This document shows, piece by piece, positions 1 to 8,741 of a stretch of 64,000 nt of DNA (positions within the stretch are counted from its first letter, which is position 1; the number at the start of each line of letters is the position of its first letter). This DNA comes from DATLGB01 sp964242305 (lineage in GTDB: Bacteria; Actinomycetota; Thermoleophilia; Solirubrobacterales; Solirubrobacteraceae). The stretch lies in assembly GCA_964242305.1 (NCBI GenBank), contig CAXTBB010000015.1, positions 1-64,000 of the forward strand, written 5' to 3'. A program made the position numbers and the translations under genes. The notes below the pieces were generated by a model that made no database searches, was not told the DNA's origin, and worked only from the letters and a program-made list of their open reading frames with translations.

Positions 1-705
1 GGGGAGCGCGCCGACCTCGTGGTCGTCTGGGCCTCGCTGGACCCCTCGCAGGGCCGCGGCGCGATCAAGTCCTTCGTGGTCGAGCGCTCCAACCCGGGCA
101 TGACGCTCGACCGGCTCGAGCACAAGCTCGGCATCCGCGCGTCCGACACCGCCGCGTTCACGCTGCAGGACTGCCGGGTCCCCAAGGACGCGCTGCTCGG
201 CGATCCCGAGATCAAGCCCAAGGGCGGCTTCGCGGGCGTCATGCAGACGTTCGACAACACCCGCCCCCTCGTCGCCGCGATGGCGATCGGCGTGGCCCGG
301 GCCGCGCTCGACCACACCCGCGATGCGCTGAAGGAGGTCGGCGTCGAGGTCGACCCCGACGCGCCCGCCTACGCCCAGTCGGCGGCGGCCGCCGAGCTGC
401 TGGACATGGAGGCCGACTTCGAGGCCGCCCGGCTGCTCACGCTGCAGGCCTGCTGGATGGCCGACAACAAGAAGCCCAACTCGCTGCAGGCCTCGATGGC
501 CAAGGCGAAGGCCGGGCGCGTCGGCACGGACGTCTGCCTGCGCTGCGTCGCCCTGTGCGGGGCCGCCGGCATCGGCGAGTCCGAGCTGCTGGAGAAGTGG
601 GCCCGGGACGCGAAGATCCTCGACATCTTCGAGGGCACGCAGCAGATCCAGCTGCTCATCATCGCCCGTCAGCTGCTCAAGAAGACCTCAGCCGAGCTGA
701 AGTAG
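1..705 (+). CDS. acyl-CoA dehydrogenase, C-terminal part (5' end outside window)
   Basis: C-terminal 234 residues of an acyl-CoA dehydrogenase, the FAD enzyme that introduces the 2,3 double bond during acyl-CoA oxidation. The frame is open from base 1, so the N-terminal helical domain and most of the beta domain lie outside the window. The end of the middle domain is visible (FTLQDCRVPKDALLG, matching the usual VP..nlLG strand), followed by the whole C-terminal four-helix domain. That domain ends in IFEGTQQIQ, whose Glu sits at the catalytic-base position of MCAD-type enzymes. The gene converges on the hydrolase gene, and the two 3' ends overlap by 18 bases. The family is secure; the acyl substrate cannot be deduced. 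Confidence 0.93.
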   Translation, partial: GERADLVVVWASLDPSQGRGAIKSFVVERSNPGMTLDRLEHKLGIRASDTAAFTLQDCRVPKDALLGDPEIKPKGGFAGVMQTFDNTRPLVAAMAIGVARAALDHTRDALKEVGVEVDPDAPAYAQSAAAAELLDMEADFEAARLLTLQACWMADNKKPNSLQASMAKAKAGRVGTDVCLRCVALCGAAGIGESELLEKWARDAKILDIFEGTQQIQLLIIARQLLKKTSAELK

Positions 706-1656
706 GGCTGCGGTCACTTCGTCGGGACGCTCGAGCGGGCCCATGTGGCCCGACTCGGGCAGCTCGACGGCGGCCTCGCAGTCCGGCAGCGCCTCCGCGA
801 GGCGCAGGGCGTGCGCCTTCGGCGTCAGCAGATCGTGGGAGCCGTAGAGGACGGCCGTCGGCACGGTGAGGTGCCGGACGTTGTCGAGCAGGTCCATCTT
901 GCTGAGCTCGCGGCCGCAGCCGGCGCGGACGCGCGGGTGGGTCTTGAGGACCATCTGCTCGCTGTAGCGGACGGCCGCCGGGCCGGCGTACTTCGACAGC
1001 GCGATCGTGCGCACGGCACGGTGGCTGACCGGGTCCGGGCGCGGGGGCAGCGGGACGTTGGCACCGAGCGCCAGGCTGCCGACGACCTGGCGCACGCTCC
1101 CGAGCCGGTCGGGTGTGCGCAGCAGCAGCGACTCGCTGATCAGGTCGCCCAGGCCGGTGTTGACCAGGGCGGCCGCGCGCGCCCGGCCGGGCACGTCGTG
1201 GTCACCCGCCCAGGCGGCGATCGTCATGGCGCCGAGCGAGTGGCCAACCAGCAGCGCCGGGCTCTCCGCGCAGGCCTCGAGCACCGCCTCGAGGTCGTCG
1301 CCGAAGGTGTCCAGCGACCAGTCTCCGTCCGCGGGCGCGCCGCTGCTCCCGTGCCCGCGCAGGTCGTAGGCGATCACGCGGTGGTCGGCGGCCAGGTCCT
1401 GGATCTGCAGCCGCCAGAAGCGCGCCGCGCACACCCAGCCGTGGATGAGGACGACCGGCGGGGCGTCGGCCGGTCCGTAGAGCTCGACGTGCAGCGGGGT
1501 CCCGCCGGCGCCGAGCACCGTCCGGGTCTCCCCCTCCGGCGGGTCCTGCAGCCGGGCCCACAGCGGATCGGCGGCGATGCGCTTGCGGTCGCGCGCGTCC
1601 GCACCGGCGAGCGCGGCGCCGGCCAGGCCGGCGGAAGCGAGCAGTCGGCGACGCAT
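688..1656 (-). CDS. exported alpha/beta hydrolase
   Basis: 322-residue alpha/beta-hydrolase-fold enzyme. The N-terminus (MRRRLLASAGLAGAALAGADA) looks like an export signal or membrane anchor. The core shows the oxyanion-hole HGW motif (VVLIHGW, near residue 70), the nucleophile elbow GHSLG (near 145), a late Asp in YGSHDLL and the catalytic His in ESGHMGPLERP, so the Ser-Asp-His triad is complete. Esterase, lipase or haloperoxidase-like activity is possible and the substrate is unknown. Upstream on the minus strand is a G-rich stretch about 10 bases before the ATG and an AT-rich TATAGG about 20 bases before it. The 3' end overlaps the acyl-CoA dehydrogenase gene convergently. Confidence 0.85.
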   Translation of the reverse strand: MRRRLLASAGLAGAALAGADARDRKRIAADPLWARLQDPPEGETRTVLGAGGTPLHVELYGPADAPPVVLIHGWVCAARFWRLQIQDLAADHRVIAYDLRGHGSSGAPADGDWSLDTFGDDLEAVLEACAESPALLVGHSLGAMTIAAWAGDHDVPGRARAAALVNTGLGDLISESLLLRTPDRLGSVRQVVGSLALGANVPLPPRPDPVSHRAVRTIALSKYAGPAAVRYSEQMVLKTHPRVRAGCGRELSKMDLLDNVRHLTVPTAVLYGSHDLLTPKAHALRLAEALPDCEAAVELPESGHMGPLERPDEVTAALLQLG

Positions 1657-1786
1657 CTGCGAATCGTCCCCCCTATACGGTGTCTAAGTCGCAGACGTCG
1701 CGGAGTCGGCCCGCGCGCGGCGCCCGAGCCGAGGCACGAGCGCGTCGATGTGGAGCGGAGTGGCGAGACCCATGAGGCGCGGGAAA

Positions 1787-3064
1787 CTACCGCACTTCGG
1801 TGACGCCGGCGTCACTCGGTGACGCCGTGTCATCAGTGGCGGCGGCGGGGGTCTGGCCCCGCGGGCAGTCGCGCCGGTCGCCGCGTGCGAAGGCGCCTGC
1901 CGCCGCGTAGGCGCCGGCGCCGCCGGGACGGGTCGCGGGCGCCGGCCGGTTGGCCACCGGGACGGTCGTCCCGGCCGGTGCGGGGCCGGCTGTGGCGGTG
2001 GGTGTGGTCGCGGTCGGCGCGGGGTCGTCGTGGCGCTCCGGGGCGCGGTCGCGCGCGGGGGCGCGATGGCGCGCCGAGGGCTGGTCGTGGCGCGCGGGGG
2101 TCTTCGCGCTGGGCGTCGGGTCCGGCGTCATCGTCGCGGCGACGCGCTGCACGCGGACGCGCGGCGCGGACGTCGCAGTCGGCTGCACCGCCGCGCTCGT
2201 CCCCACCGGCGCGGCGGTCGCCGTCGCCGCCGGTGCCGCCCGGCGGTGCGCCTTCGGGGTCGGGGTCGCGGTCGCCTCGGCGACCACCGTCGACCGGTGC
2301 CTGGTCGTCGGCGTGTCCACGGCGAGCTCGACCGACCCGATGCCGACCGACACCGCCGCGGCTGTCCCGACCAGCGCCTTGCCGGCCGTGAACGCGCTGC
2401 CGCCACCACCGAACAGGCCGAGCAGGGCGAAGCCCGGCGCGGGGATGAGCTGGCGCAGCGCGGGGCGCAGGCGGCGCGGGTGGACGATGCCGTCGCGCAG
2501 CCGCTTGCGCGCGATGAAGACCGCCTGGCGAGCGGCCAGCGGCGTCGTCTCCAGCGCCTCGCCGATCTCGTCGTAGCTGAGGCCGCCGAGCTCGCGCATG
2601 ACCAGCGCGCCGCGCTGGTGCTCGGTCAGGTGCTGCATGTCCTCCAGCAGGGCGGCCAGCTGCTCGCGGGCGGAGGCGCGGCGGAAGGCGTCGTCGGCCC
2701 CGGCCACGAGGGACTCGTCGAGCGGGCCGGGCCGGCGGCCGCGCGCGCGGATGATCGTCACCGACTCGTTGTGGGCGATGCGGAACAGCCACGGCCGCAA
2801 CGGGCCGGAGCGGCCGGCGCGGCGCATGGCCTGGAGCGCCTTGAGCATCGCGTTCTGCAGCGCGTCGCCGGCCTCCTCCTCGTCGCGCAGCAGGGACCGG
2901 CAGTAGCCGTGCAGGACGGGGGCGTAGCGGCCGTAGATGGCGGCGAAGGCGTGCTCGCTGCCGTTCTCGACCATGCGCGCCAGGCGTTCGTCACCGAGCG
3001 CGCGCAAGGCCGGCGCCCAGCGGGCGCCGGCCTGGAGATCGTCCTGCGTGGTCAACCGATCCAT
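1787..3064 (-). CDS. ECF RNA polymerase sigma factor with membrane segment and long Pro/Thr/Ala tail
   Basis: 425 residues. Region sigma-2 spans about 38-108 (FAAIYGRYAPVLHGYCRSL, then PWLFRIAHN) and sigma-4 about 140-192 (LSYDEIGEALETT with the recognition helix following). Together they make a complete ECF-type sigma factor. Unlike a typical ECF factor of about 190 residues, it continues into a hydrophobic Gly/Ala segment at about 208-248, probably one membrane span. A roughly 175-residue low-complexity tail follows, rich in Pro, Thr, Ala, Arg and His. This suggests a sigma factor tethered to the membrane with an extracytoplasmic tail that could act as its own sensor or anti-sigma element (inference). 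It lies 14 bases downstream of a secreted-protein gene on the same strand, probably co-transcribed. Confidence 0.85.
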   Translation of the reverse strand: MDRLTTQDDLQAGARWAPALRALGDERLARMVENGSEHAFAAIYGRYAPVLHGYCRSLLRDEEEAGDALQNAMLKALQAMRRAGRSGPLRPWLFRIAHNESVTIIRARGRRPGPLDESLVAGADDAFRRASAREQLAALLEDMQHLTEHQRGALVMRELGGLSYDEIGEALETTPLAARQAVFIARKRLRDGIVHPRRLRPALRQLIPAPGFALLGLFGGGGSAFTAGKALVGTAAAVSVGIGSVELAVDTPTTRHRSTVVAEATATPTPKAHRRAAPAATATAAPVGTSAAVQPTATSAPRVRVQRVAATMTPDPTPSAKTPARHDQPSARHRAPARDRAPERHDDPAPTATTPTATAGPAPAGTTVPVANRPAPATRPGGAGAYAAAGAFARGDRRDCPRGQTPAAATDDTASPSDAGVTEVR

Positions 3065-3078
3065 GCGCGTGCGGGACG

Positions 3079-3828
3079 CTAGACGGAGCGGCTGGGAGCT
3101 CCCTGAGAGCCGCTCGCGCCCGTCGGGCCCGTCGTCCCAGTCGGGCCGTTCGAGGGACCGTGCGGGCCGCCGTGACCGTGGCCGCCGCCGCCCTGGGGGC
3201 AGTCGCCGTTGCCGGGCAGGGTGCCCTGACCGCTGTCGTCGGTGCTCGTGCCGGCCTTGGTGGTGGCGGCCGTCTGCGTGGCGGTGGCCAGGGCGGCGGC
3301 CGCCGTCTCGGCCGACTTGGCCGACGCGACGAGGTCGTCCTCGGCGACGCCCTCCGTGAAGGCCTCCGCCTCGTCGCCGGAGTCGTTGGCGATGCGGGTC
3401 AGGACCCGCTGCTCATCGACGGCGGTGACGATCGTGTCGCGATCGTCCAGCGCCCCGTCCAGCGACGTCACCAGCGCGTCGCTGAGGGTCTGCGACGCTC
3501 CGTCGAGCGCATCGGCCGTGGTGGTGGCGACCTCGTCGGCCGCCTTGGCGACGGTCCCGTACGAGCCGGCCGTCTTCGCCCGCTTGAGGGCCTTGGCCAG
3601 GTTCGTGTCGACGACGCCGAGCTTGGTGATCGCGGTCGCGTCGTCGCCGTCGTCGATGGCGTCGGTGGCACGGTCGAGCGCCCGGTAGACGCGCTTGACG
3701 CTGTGCTTGACGCGCGAGGAGCCGGACGTGCCCGGGTCGCCGTGACCGGCGCCGAAGGCGGCGGAACTGGGGAGCGCGACGGCGGCGACAGCGGCGCCGG
3801 CGGCGCAGGTGCGGAGGAGATGGGTCAT
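3079..3828 (-). CDS. secreted protein with helical core and Gly-rich tail
   Basis: 249 residues, not assigned to a known family. A clear Sec signal peptide (MTHLLRTCAAGAAVAAVALPSSAAFGA) is followed by a region of about 150 residues rich in Ala, Asp, Thr and Val, with helix-forming periodicity and no Cys. It ends in a Gly/His/Pro-rich tail that turns into short G-x-T/G-P-T-G collagen-like triplets. The gene is 14 bases upstream of the membrane-type ECF sigma gene and downstream of the PDZ protein, all on one strand. A role as an exported partner or target of that sigma factor is only an inference from position. Confidence 0.7.
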   Translation of the reverse strand: MTHLLRTCAAGAAVAAVALPSSAAFGAGHGDPGTSGSSRVKHSVKRVYRALDRATDAIDDGDDATAITKLGVVDTNLAKALKRAKTAGSYGTVAKAADEVATTTADALDGASQTLSDALVTSLDGALDDRDTIVTAVDEQRVLTRIANDSGDEAEAFTEGVAEDDLVASAKSAETAAAALATATQTAATTKAGTSTDDSGQGTLPGNGDCPQGGGGHGHGGPHGPSNGPTGTTGPTGASGSQGAPSRSV

Positions 3829-3857
3829 ACCTCCACGACGCCCGCCGCGGCGGTCTG

Positions 3858-4130
3858 TTAGCTGCGCAGCATCAGGATGTGGATGCCGCCGTCGCGGCGC
3901 ACCGCGATCGGCTTGCGCCCCGGCGTCTCCAGGGCGGCCGACAGCTCCTCCTCGTCACGCACGTCGCGCCCCCCGGCGACGAGGATCTCGTCGCCGGGGA
4001 GGATGCCCGCCCGCGCGGCGGGGGAGTCCGAACGGACGGAGCGCACGCGTGCGCCTGACCCGGTCCCACCCACCCCCGTCGATCCGAGCAGCAGCCCGGC
4101 GGCGGCGAGAGGAAGGAAGATCCGGCGCAT
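3858..4130 (-). CDS. small exported PDZ-domain protein
   Basis: 90 residues: an N-terminal hydrophobic signal or anchor (MRRIFLPLAAAGLLLGSTG) followed by one compact PDZ domain. The domain is recognised by the stretch SPAARAGILPGDEILVAGG and the following beta-alpha-beta pattern (V...EEL..AL..PGRKPI...RDG). PDZ domains of this type bind C-terminal peptides, usually as modules of HtrA, RseP or CtpA proteases. Here the domain stands alone, without a protease. It lies 34 bases downstream of the histidine kinase gene on the same strand, which suggests an accessory role in envelope sensing (inference). Length and signal are consistent with a periplasmic or cell-wall adaptor. Confidence 0.75.
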   Translation of the reverse strand: MRRIFLPLAAAGLLLGSTGVGGTGSGARVRSVRSDSPAARAGILPGDEILVAGGRDVRDEEELSAALETPGRKPIAVRRDGGIHILMLRS

Positions 4131-4164
4131 GCGGCTGACTATGCGTAAGCATCCTGTGCGTTGG

Positions 4165-5559
4165 CTAAGCGCCGGCTGAAGCGACGCTGAGCGGCAGCGT
4201 CACCGTGAAGCGCGCGCCGCCGCCCGGCGCGTCCGCGGCGGTCACCTCGCCCCGGTGGGCCTCGACGATCCCGGCCACGATGGCGAGCCCCAGGCCGGCG
4301 CCGGCCTTGCCCTGCTTGCGCCCGCCCTCGGCACGCCAGAAGCGCTCGAACAGCGCGCTCGGGTCGCCCGGTGGGAGCCCCGGCCCGTGATCGCGGACCT
4401 CGAGCTGGGCCTCCCGCTCCCCGCGGGCGACGCGCAGGTCCACCGGTGTCCCGTCCGGCGTGTGGGTGAGCGCGTTGCGGACGAGGTTGTCGACGACCTG
4501 GCGCAAGCGGCCGGGGTCCCCCTCGACGACCACCGGGCCGTTGGCAGCGAGCGTGACGGCGCGGTCGGGCGCGGCCGCGCGGGCGGCGTCGACGGCGTCG
4601 CGGGTCAGCTCGGAGAGGTCGACGTCCTCGCGCAGCAGCTCGCGCTCCTCGTCCATGCGCGCGAGGGTGAGCAGGTCGTCGACGAGGACGCCCATGCGCT
4701 TGGCCTCGGCCTCGATGCGCGACATCGCCTTGTGCTGGTCGGCCTCCGAGCGGGCCGCGCCCATCCGGTAGAGCTCCGCGTAGCCGCGGATGGAGGCGAG
4801 CGGGGTGCGCAGCTCGTGCGACGCGTCGCTGATGAAGGCGCGCAGGCGCTCCTCGGAGGCTGTCCGCTCGGCGAAGGCGGTCTCGATCTGCCCCAGCATG
4901 CGGTTCAGCGCGAGGCCGAGGCGGCCGACCTCCGTGCGCTCCGTGGTCGGCTCGACGCGCCGGGAGAGGTCGCCGGCGGCGATCGCGCCCGCCGTCCTCC
5001 CCATCCGCTCGAGCGGGGACAGGCCGAGGCGCACCAGCCACCACGCGGCCGCGGCCAGCGCCAGCAGGACCGCGGCGGCGACGATCAGCTCGATGACCAG
5101 CAGCCGGTTGAGCGTGGAGCTGAAGTCCTCCAGCGGCACGCCGACCAGCAGCGTGCCCCCGCCCCGCAGCGGGGCGGCGAGGAAGCGGTAGCCGTCATGG
5201 TCGACCGTCCGGGGATTGTCGTCGGTCGTGGTGGTCGGGATCTTGGCCGGCGGGTCGGGCTTCTCGGACCCGTAGCTGCCGAAGGACAGGGTCTTCTCGG
5301 CGGTCACCTTCCCGTTGCTGTCGCGGATCGCCCCGTAGGTCCCGTCGGGCACCTGCACACCCGGCCCGGGCCCGAAGAACGGCCCGCGGTTGCCCTCCGA
5401 CAGCTCGTGGAGGACCGGCAGGACGGCGCTCACCGCCTGCTTGTCGACGCGGTCGGACAGGTAGGAGCGCAGGGCGGCGTAGCTGACGGACCCGACGACG
5501 ACGAGCCCGACCGCCGACAGCGCGACGAGCAGGACCAACAGGCGTGCTCTGAGGCTCAC
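4165..5559 (-). CDS. sensor histidine kinase, HAMP type
   Basis: 464 residues. Two membrane segments (about 6-28 and 152-176) flank an extracytoplasmic sensor domain of about 120 residues. A HAMP linker (LSPLERM..., about 177-230), a HisKA dimerisation domain with phosphoacceptor His248 in SDASHELRTPL, and a HATPase_c domain (DHGPGLPPGD, then GLGLAIV) follow. GTG at 5559 is chosen because it overlaps the response-regulator stop as GTGA, a coupling arrangement seen repeatedly in this window; frames extending further upstream would only duplicate the regulator gene. It is the cognate kinase of the upstream OmpR-type regulator. The signal sensed is unknown. Confidence 0.92.
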   Translation of the reverse strand: MSLRARLLVLLVALSAVGLVVVGSVSYAALRSYLSDRVDKQAVSAVLPVLHELSEGNRGPFFGPGPGVQVPDGTYGAIRDSNGKVTAEKTLSFGSYGSEKPDPPAKIPTTTTDDNPRTVDHDGYRFLAAPLRGGGTLLVGVPLEDFSSTLNRLLVIELIVAAAVLLALAAAAWWLVRLGLSPLERMGRTAGAIAAGDLSRRVEPTTERTEVGRLGLALNRMLGQIETAFAERTASEERLRAFISDASHELRTPLASIRGYAELYRMGAARSEADQHKAMSRIEAEAKRMGVLVDDLLTLARMDEERELLREDVDLSELTRDAVDAARAAAPDRAVTLAANGPVVVEGDPGRLRQVVDNLVRNALTHTPDGTPVDLRVARGEREAQLEVRDHGPGLPPGDPSALFERFWRAEGGRKQGKAGAGLGLAIVAGIVEAHRGEVTAADAPGGGARFTVTLPLSVASAGA

Positions 5560-6254
5560 TTCCGGGGGGCGCGGAGGGCGTAGCCGACGCCGCGGACGGT
5601 CTGGATCAGCGCGGGGCCTCCGCCCACGTCGAGCTTCTTGCGCAGGTAGCTGACGTAGGTCTCCAGCACGCGGGCGTCGCCGCCGAAGTCGTAGTCCCAC
5701 ACGTGGTCGAGCAGCTGGGAGCGGGTCAGGACGCGGCGCGGGTTGAGCAGGAAGAAGCGCAGCAGCCGGTACTCCGTGGCGGTCAGCTCGATGGGCTCGC
5801 TCGCCCGCTCGACCTCGCGCGTGTCCTCGTCCATCGTGATGTCCTCGAAGGAGAGGACGCTGGAGTCCGCCTCGGTCGCGCCCGTGCGGCGCAGGATGGT
5901 GCGGATGCGCGCGACGAGCTCCTCGAGGCTGAACGGCTTGGTGACGTAGTCGTCGCCGCCGGTGGTCAGGCCGCGGATCTTGTCTGCGGTCGCGTCACGC
6001 GCGGTCAGGTACACGATCGGCACGCGCTCGCCGAGCTTGGAGGCGACCTCGAAGCCCTCCATGTCGGGCAGCATCACGTCGAGCACCATCAGGTTGGGCT
6101 GGAAGTCCTCGACCTGGGCGAGCGCCTCACCGCCGGTGCCGGCCGAGGCGACCTCGAAGCCCTCGTAGCGCAGGGCCATCGAGATGACGTCGACGATGTT
6201 GGGCTCGTCGTCGACGACGAGCACTTTCGTGGGGGCGCTTCCGTTCGTGCTCAC
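5556..6254 (-). CDS. OmpR/PhoB-family response regulator
   Basis: 232 residues. The receiver domain carries the acidic pair (VVDDEP), phosphoacceptor Asp59 (MVLDVMLPD), Thr84 (VYLTARD) and Lys106 (YVTKPF). A winged-helix DNA-binding domain follows (ELTATEYRLLRFF...VGYALRAP). The start is GTG at 6254, four bases after the acyl-CoA oxidase stop. No strong Shine-Dalgarno is visible, so translation may depend on the upstream gene. The 3' end overlaps the kinase start as GTGA. The layout resembles the MprA/TcrX/PrrA type of actinobacterial two-component pair; target genes cannot be told from the sequence. Confidence 0.93.
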   Translation of the reverse strand: MSTNGSAPTKVLVVDDEPNIVDVISMALRYEGFEVASAGTGGEALAQVEDFQPNLMVLDVMLPDMEGFEVASKLGERVPIVYLTARDATADKIRGLTTGGDDYVTKPFSLEELVARIRTILRRTGATEADSSVLSFEDITMDEDTREVERASEPIELTATEYRLLRFFLLNPRRVLTRSQLLDHVWDYDFGGDARVLETYVSYLRKKLDVGGGPALIQTVRGVGYALRAPRK

Positions 6255-6258
6255 ACAG

Positions 6259-8184
6259 TCATTGTGCGAGAGCAACCTGAGCGTTGGCTGGGAGCGGCAG
6301 CTGGTTCTCGGGGACGCCGAACGCCTCGATGAGCGCGGCGGCGTCGGGCCGCAGCTCCGCACACAGGGAGTTGACCGTCTTGAGGACGGCCTTTGAGGCG
6401 GTCGAGGAGAGCTTGCCGTGCTCCTGGAACCAGCCGCGGTCGCGCTCGATGTGCCACAGCGCGTACAGGCTGCAGAGGCGGTCCAGGACGGCCTTGGCCG
6501 TCCCGTCCCCGCACGCCTCGACCGCGCGCGCGAAGGACTCGAGGACGATCTTCTCCGTGTGCACGCGGGCGACGTCGACGACGTGGTCCTGGGTGTCGAC
6601 GAGCACGCTGAACGGGTCCCCGCCGCCGGACATCCCCGCCTGCAGGCGGCGGGCCGCCGCGCCGCGCATGTGGTCCTCGCGCCACTGGAAGAGGTGCAGC
6701 TGGTGGTCGCGGTCGAGCAGATCGGGCTCGTCGCCACGGAACGGGAGCAGGTCGTCCGCGAGGCGGCCGACCAGCTCGCGGGCGGCGCTGCGCTCGGCGA
6801 TGACCTCGAAGATCTGGCCGGCGTAGAAGGCGGCGGTGCCGAGCGGGTCCAGCTCGCCGAGCTCGTCGCGGAAGTCGGTCAGCAGGTTCTTGGCGACCAG
6901 CTGGCGGAGCACGAGGTTGTCGCCCTCGAAGGTGGTAAAGACGTCGCTGTCGGCCTTCAGCGCGGCGAAGCGGTTGACGCTCAGGTAGCCCAGGCCGCCG
7001 CACGCCTCGCGGCACTCCTGCACGGTGTGGGTCGCGTGCCAGGTCGCCATCGCCTTGATGGCGGCCGCGCGCGTCTCCAGCATGCGCCGGTCGTCGTCGG
7101 CGAAGTCCTCGTCGGTGAAGGCGTCGTGGGTCGTGGCGACGGATTCGACCTGGGCGAAGTGCAGCGCGTAGGTGGTGGCGACGTCGGGGAGCAGCCGGCG
7201 CTGGTGCGTGCGGTAGTCGAGCAGCAGCGCCTCGTCGTCCGAGCCGGGCGGGCCGAACTGGCGGCGCTTGAGGGCATGTCTCACGGCGATCGTCGACGCC
7301 ACCTTGGCCACGCTGATGCCGGCGCCGCCGACGGAGACGCGGCCCTGGATGAGCGTCCCGAGCATCGTGAAGAAGCGCTTGTTGGGGTTCTCGATCTCGC
7401 TGAAGTAGACGCCGTCTTCGTCGACGGTGGCGTAGTGGTCCAGGAGCGCGTCGCGGTCCAGGCGGACGTGATCGAAGCCGATGCGGCCGTTGTCGACGCC
7501 GTTGAGGCCGAGCTTGTGGCCGCAGTCCTCGATGGTCACGCCCTCGCACACGTTCCCGTCCTCGTCGCGGATGGGGACGACGAAGCAGTGCACGCCGCGC
7601 TGCTCCCCTGCGACCTCGAGCTGCGCGAAGACCGCGGCCAGCCGCGCGTGGCAGGCGGCGTTGCCGATCCAGTCCTTGCGCGCGCTGTCGTCCGGGGTGT
7701 GGATGGTGAACCCGCCGTCCTCGTAGACGACCTGCGTCTGGACGTGCTGGACGTTGGAGCCGTGGAAGCTCTCGCTCATGGCGAAGCAGCCGGGCAGCTT
7801 CAGCGACGCCGTGTCGGCCAGGTAGGCGTCGTGGTGCTTCTTGGTCCCCAGGTGGAGGATCGCGCCGCCCCAGAGGCCGAACTGGACGCCGAACTTGACC
7901 ACCAGGCTGAGGTCGCCGAAGGCCATCGTCTCGAAGGCGGCGATGGAGGCGCCGACTTCGCCCTCGCCGCCGTACTCGGGCGGGTAGGCCAGCCCGGTCT
8001 CCCCGCGCTCGGCGAGCATCCGGGCGGTGTCGAGCACCCACTGGCGGTACTCGCCGCGAGGGATCTCGGGGTCGGGCGGCGCGAGTTCGGGCTCGTCGAG
8101 CGCGGCCCGGATGCGGTTGCGGACCTCGGCGTGCTCGCCGTCGAGATAGCGGCGCAGCGGGGCGGGATCGAGCGGGGCGGTCAC
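6259..8184 (-). CDS. acyl-CoA oxidase/dehydrogenase (ACOX-like)
   Basis: 641 residues, longer than the roughly 380 of ordinary acyl-CoA dehydrogenases and matching the acyl-CoA oxidase family. The N-terminal helical part (LAYPPEYGG), the FAD-contacting loop (FAMSESFHGSNVQ, equivalent to the oxidase MTE.gHGSN motif), the central beta domain and a second C-terminal helical domain are all present. ECREACGGLGYLSVNR is the conserved segment near the flavin in ACOX proteins. The expected reaction is FAD-dependent 2,3-dehydrogenation of long-chain or branched acyl-CoA, with oxygen or an electron-transfer protein as acceptor. The start ATG overlaps the preceding lipoate-ligase-family stop by 4 bases, so the two are probably co-translated. 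Confidence 0.88.
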   Translation of the reverse strand: MTAPLDPAPLRRYLDGEHAEVRNRIRAALDEPELAPPDPEIPRGEYRQWVLDTARMLAERGETGLAYPPEYGGEGEVGASIAAFETMAFGDLSLVVKFGVQFGLWGGAILHLGTKKHHDAYLADTASLKLPGCFAMSESFHGSNVQHVQTQVVYEDGGFTIHTPDDSARKDWIGNAACHARLAAVFAQLEVAGEQRGVHCFVVPIRDEDGNVCEGVTIEDCGHKLGLNGVDNGRIGFDHVRLDRDALLDHYATVDEDGVYFSEIENPNKRFFTMLGTLIQGRVSVGGAGISVAKVASTIAVRHALKRRQFGPPGSDDEALLLDYRTHQRRLLPDVATTYALHFAQVESVATTHDAFTDEDFADDDRRMLETRAAAIKAMATWHATHTVQECREACGGLGYLSVNRFAALKADSDVFTTFEGDNLVLRQLVAKNLLTDFRDELGELDPLGTAAFYAGQIFEVIAERSAARELVGRLADDLLPFRGDEPDLLDRDHQLHLFQWREDHMRGAAARRLQAGMSGGGDPFSVLVDTQDHVVDVARVHTEKIVLESFARAVEACGDGTAKAVLDRLCSLYALWHIERDRGWFQEHGKLSSTASKAVLKTVNSLCAELRPDAAALIEAFGVPENQLPLPANAQVALAQ

Positions 8185-8741
8185 GGGGTGCAGTATGCCT
8201 GCCGGAGCGCGGCGGCGATGGTCTCGGGGTCGCCTCCGGTGGCGCCCACGGTGTCAGGGTCGAACGGCAGGTCCATCGCGTCGTATACGTCGGTCAGCAC
8301 GGCCCGGATCGGCGCCGGATCGCCGACGGTGAGGTTGGCCCCGATCGCGTAGCGGCGCCCCCGCACCCGTTGCGCCAGCCCGGCGACCTTGCGGCGCCCG
8401 CCGACGTTGACGCTGTAGTCGCCGGGGCAGTACTCGTTGTCGACGGGACCGAGCCGCGCGTCGACCCCGAGGTCGCGCAGCGTGGCCACCAGGATCGCGG
8501 CCGTGCGCTCGAAGCGGGCGTGGATGCCGTCCAGGCCGCCCTCGCCCTCGATCTCGATGACCAGCGACTCCGGGCCGTAGGCGGCGGCGTGTCCGCCCGG
8601 CTCGCGCTCGTGGATCGCGAAGCCGTGGCGCTCGGCCGCGGCTCTCGCGTCGGCGTACCCGGGCCGCAGGCGGTCGAGCCGGCCGAAGGCGACCGTCAGC
8701 TCGGGGCGGAGGACGCGCGTGCTAACCGAAGGCGCCGGCAC
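8181..8741 (-). CDS. lipoate/octanoate protein-ligase family protein
   Basis: 186 residues with the BPL/LplA/LipB catalytic fold. The diagnostic block is NEYCPGDYSVNVGGRRKVAG, with the conserved Lys of the ligase (RKVAGLAQR) and a Cys before PGD as in the LipM-like amidotransferases; ANLTV follows. The protein is shorter than full LplA (about 330) and lacks the C-terminal accessory domain. It should attach or transfer a lipoyl, octanoyl or similar acyl group to a carrier protein. The ATG at 8741 lies 20 bases inside the upstream gene; no better ATG, GTG or TTG exists nearer the core. Its place just after the biotin cluster may reflect a shared role in cofactor attachment (inference). Confidence 0.8.
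   Translation of the reverse strand: MPAPSVSTRVLRPELTVAFGRLDRLRPGYADARAAAERHGFAIHEREPGGHAAAYGPESLVIEIEGEGGLDGIHARFERTAAILVATLRDLGVDARLGPVDNEYCPGDYSVNVGGRRKVAGLAQRVRGRRYAIGANLTVGDPAPIRAVLTDVYDAMDLPFDPDTVGATGGDPETIAAALRQAYCTP

Noticed and set aside
1800..1815. Perfect 16-base palindrome GTGACGCCGGCGTCAC at the end of the sigma factor gene
   Set aside because: It is inside the coding tail, has no loop or T-run, and may arise by chance in GC-rich repetitive codons.
4255..5583. Long open frame on the plus strand opposite the histidine kinase
   Set aside because: It is antisense to a clear two-component kinase and has no recognisable motif; such frames are common opposite genes in GC-rich DNA. 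The same was judged for other long antisense frames, such as those opposite the kelch gene and the Mce genes.
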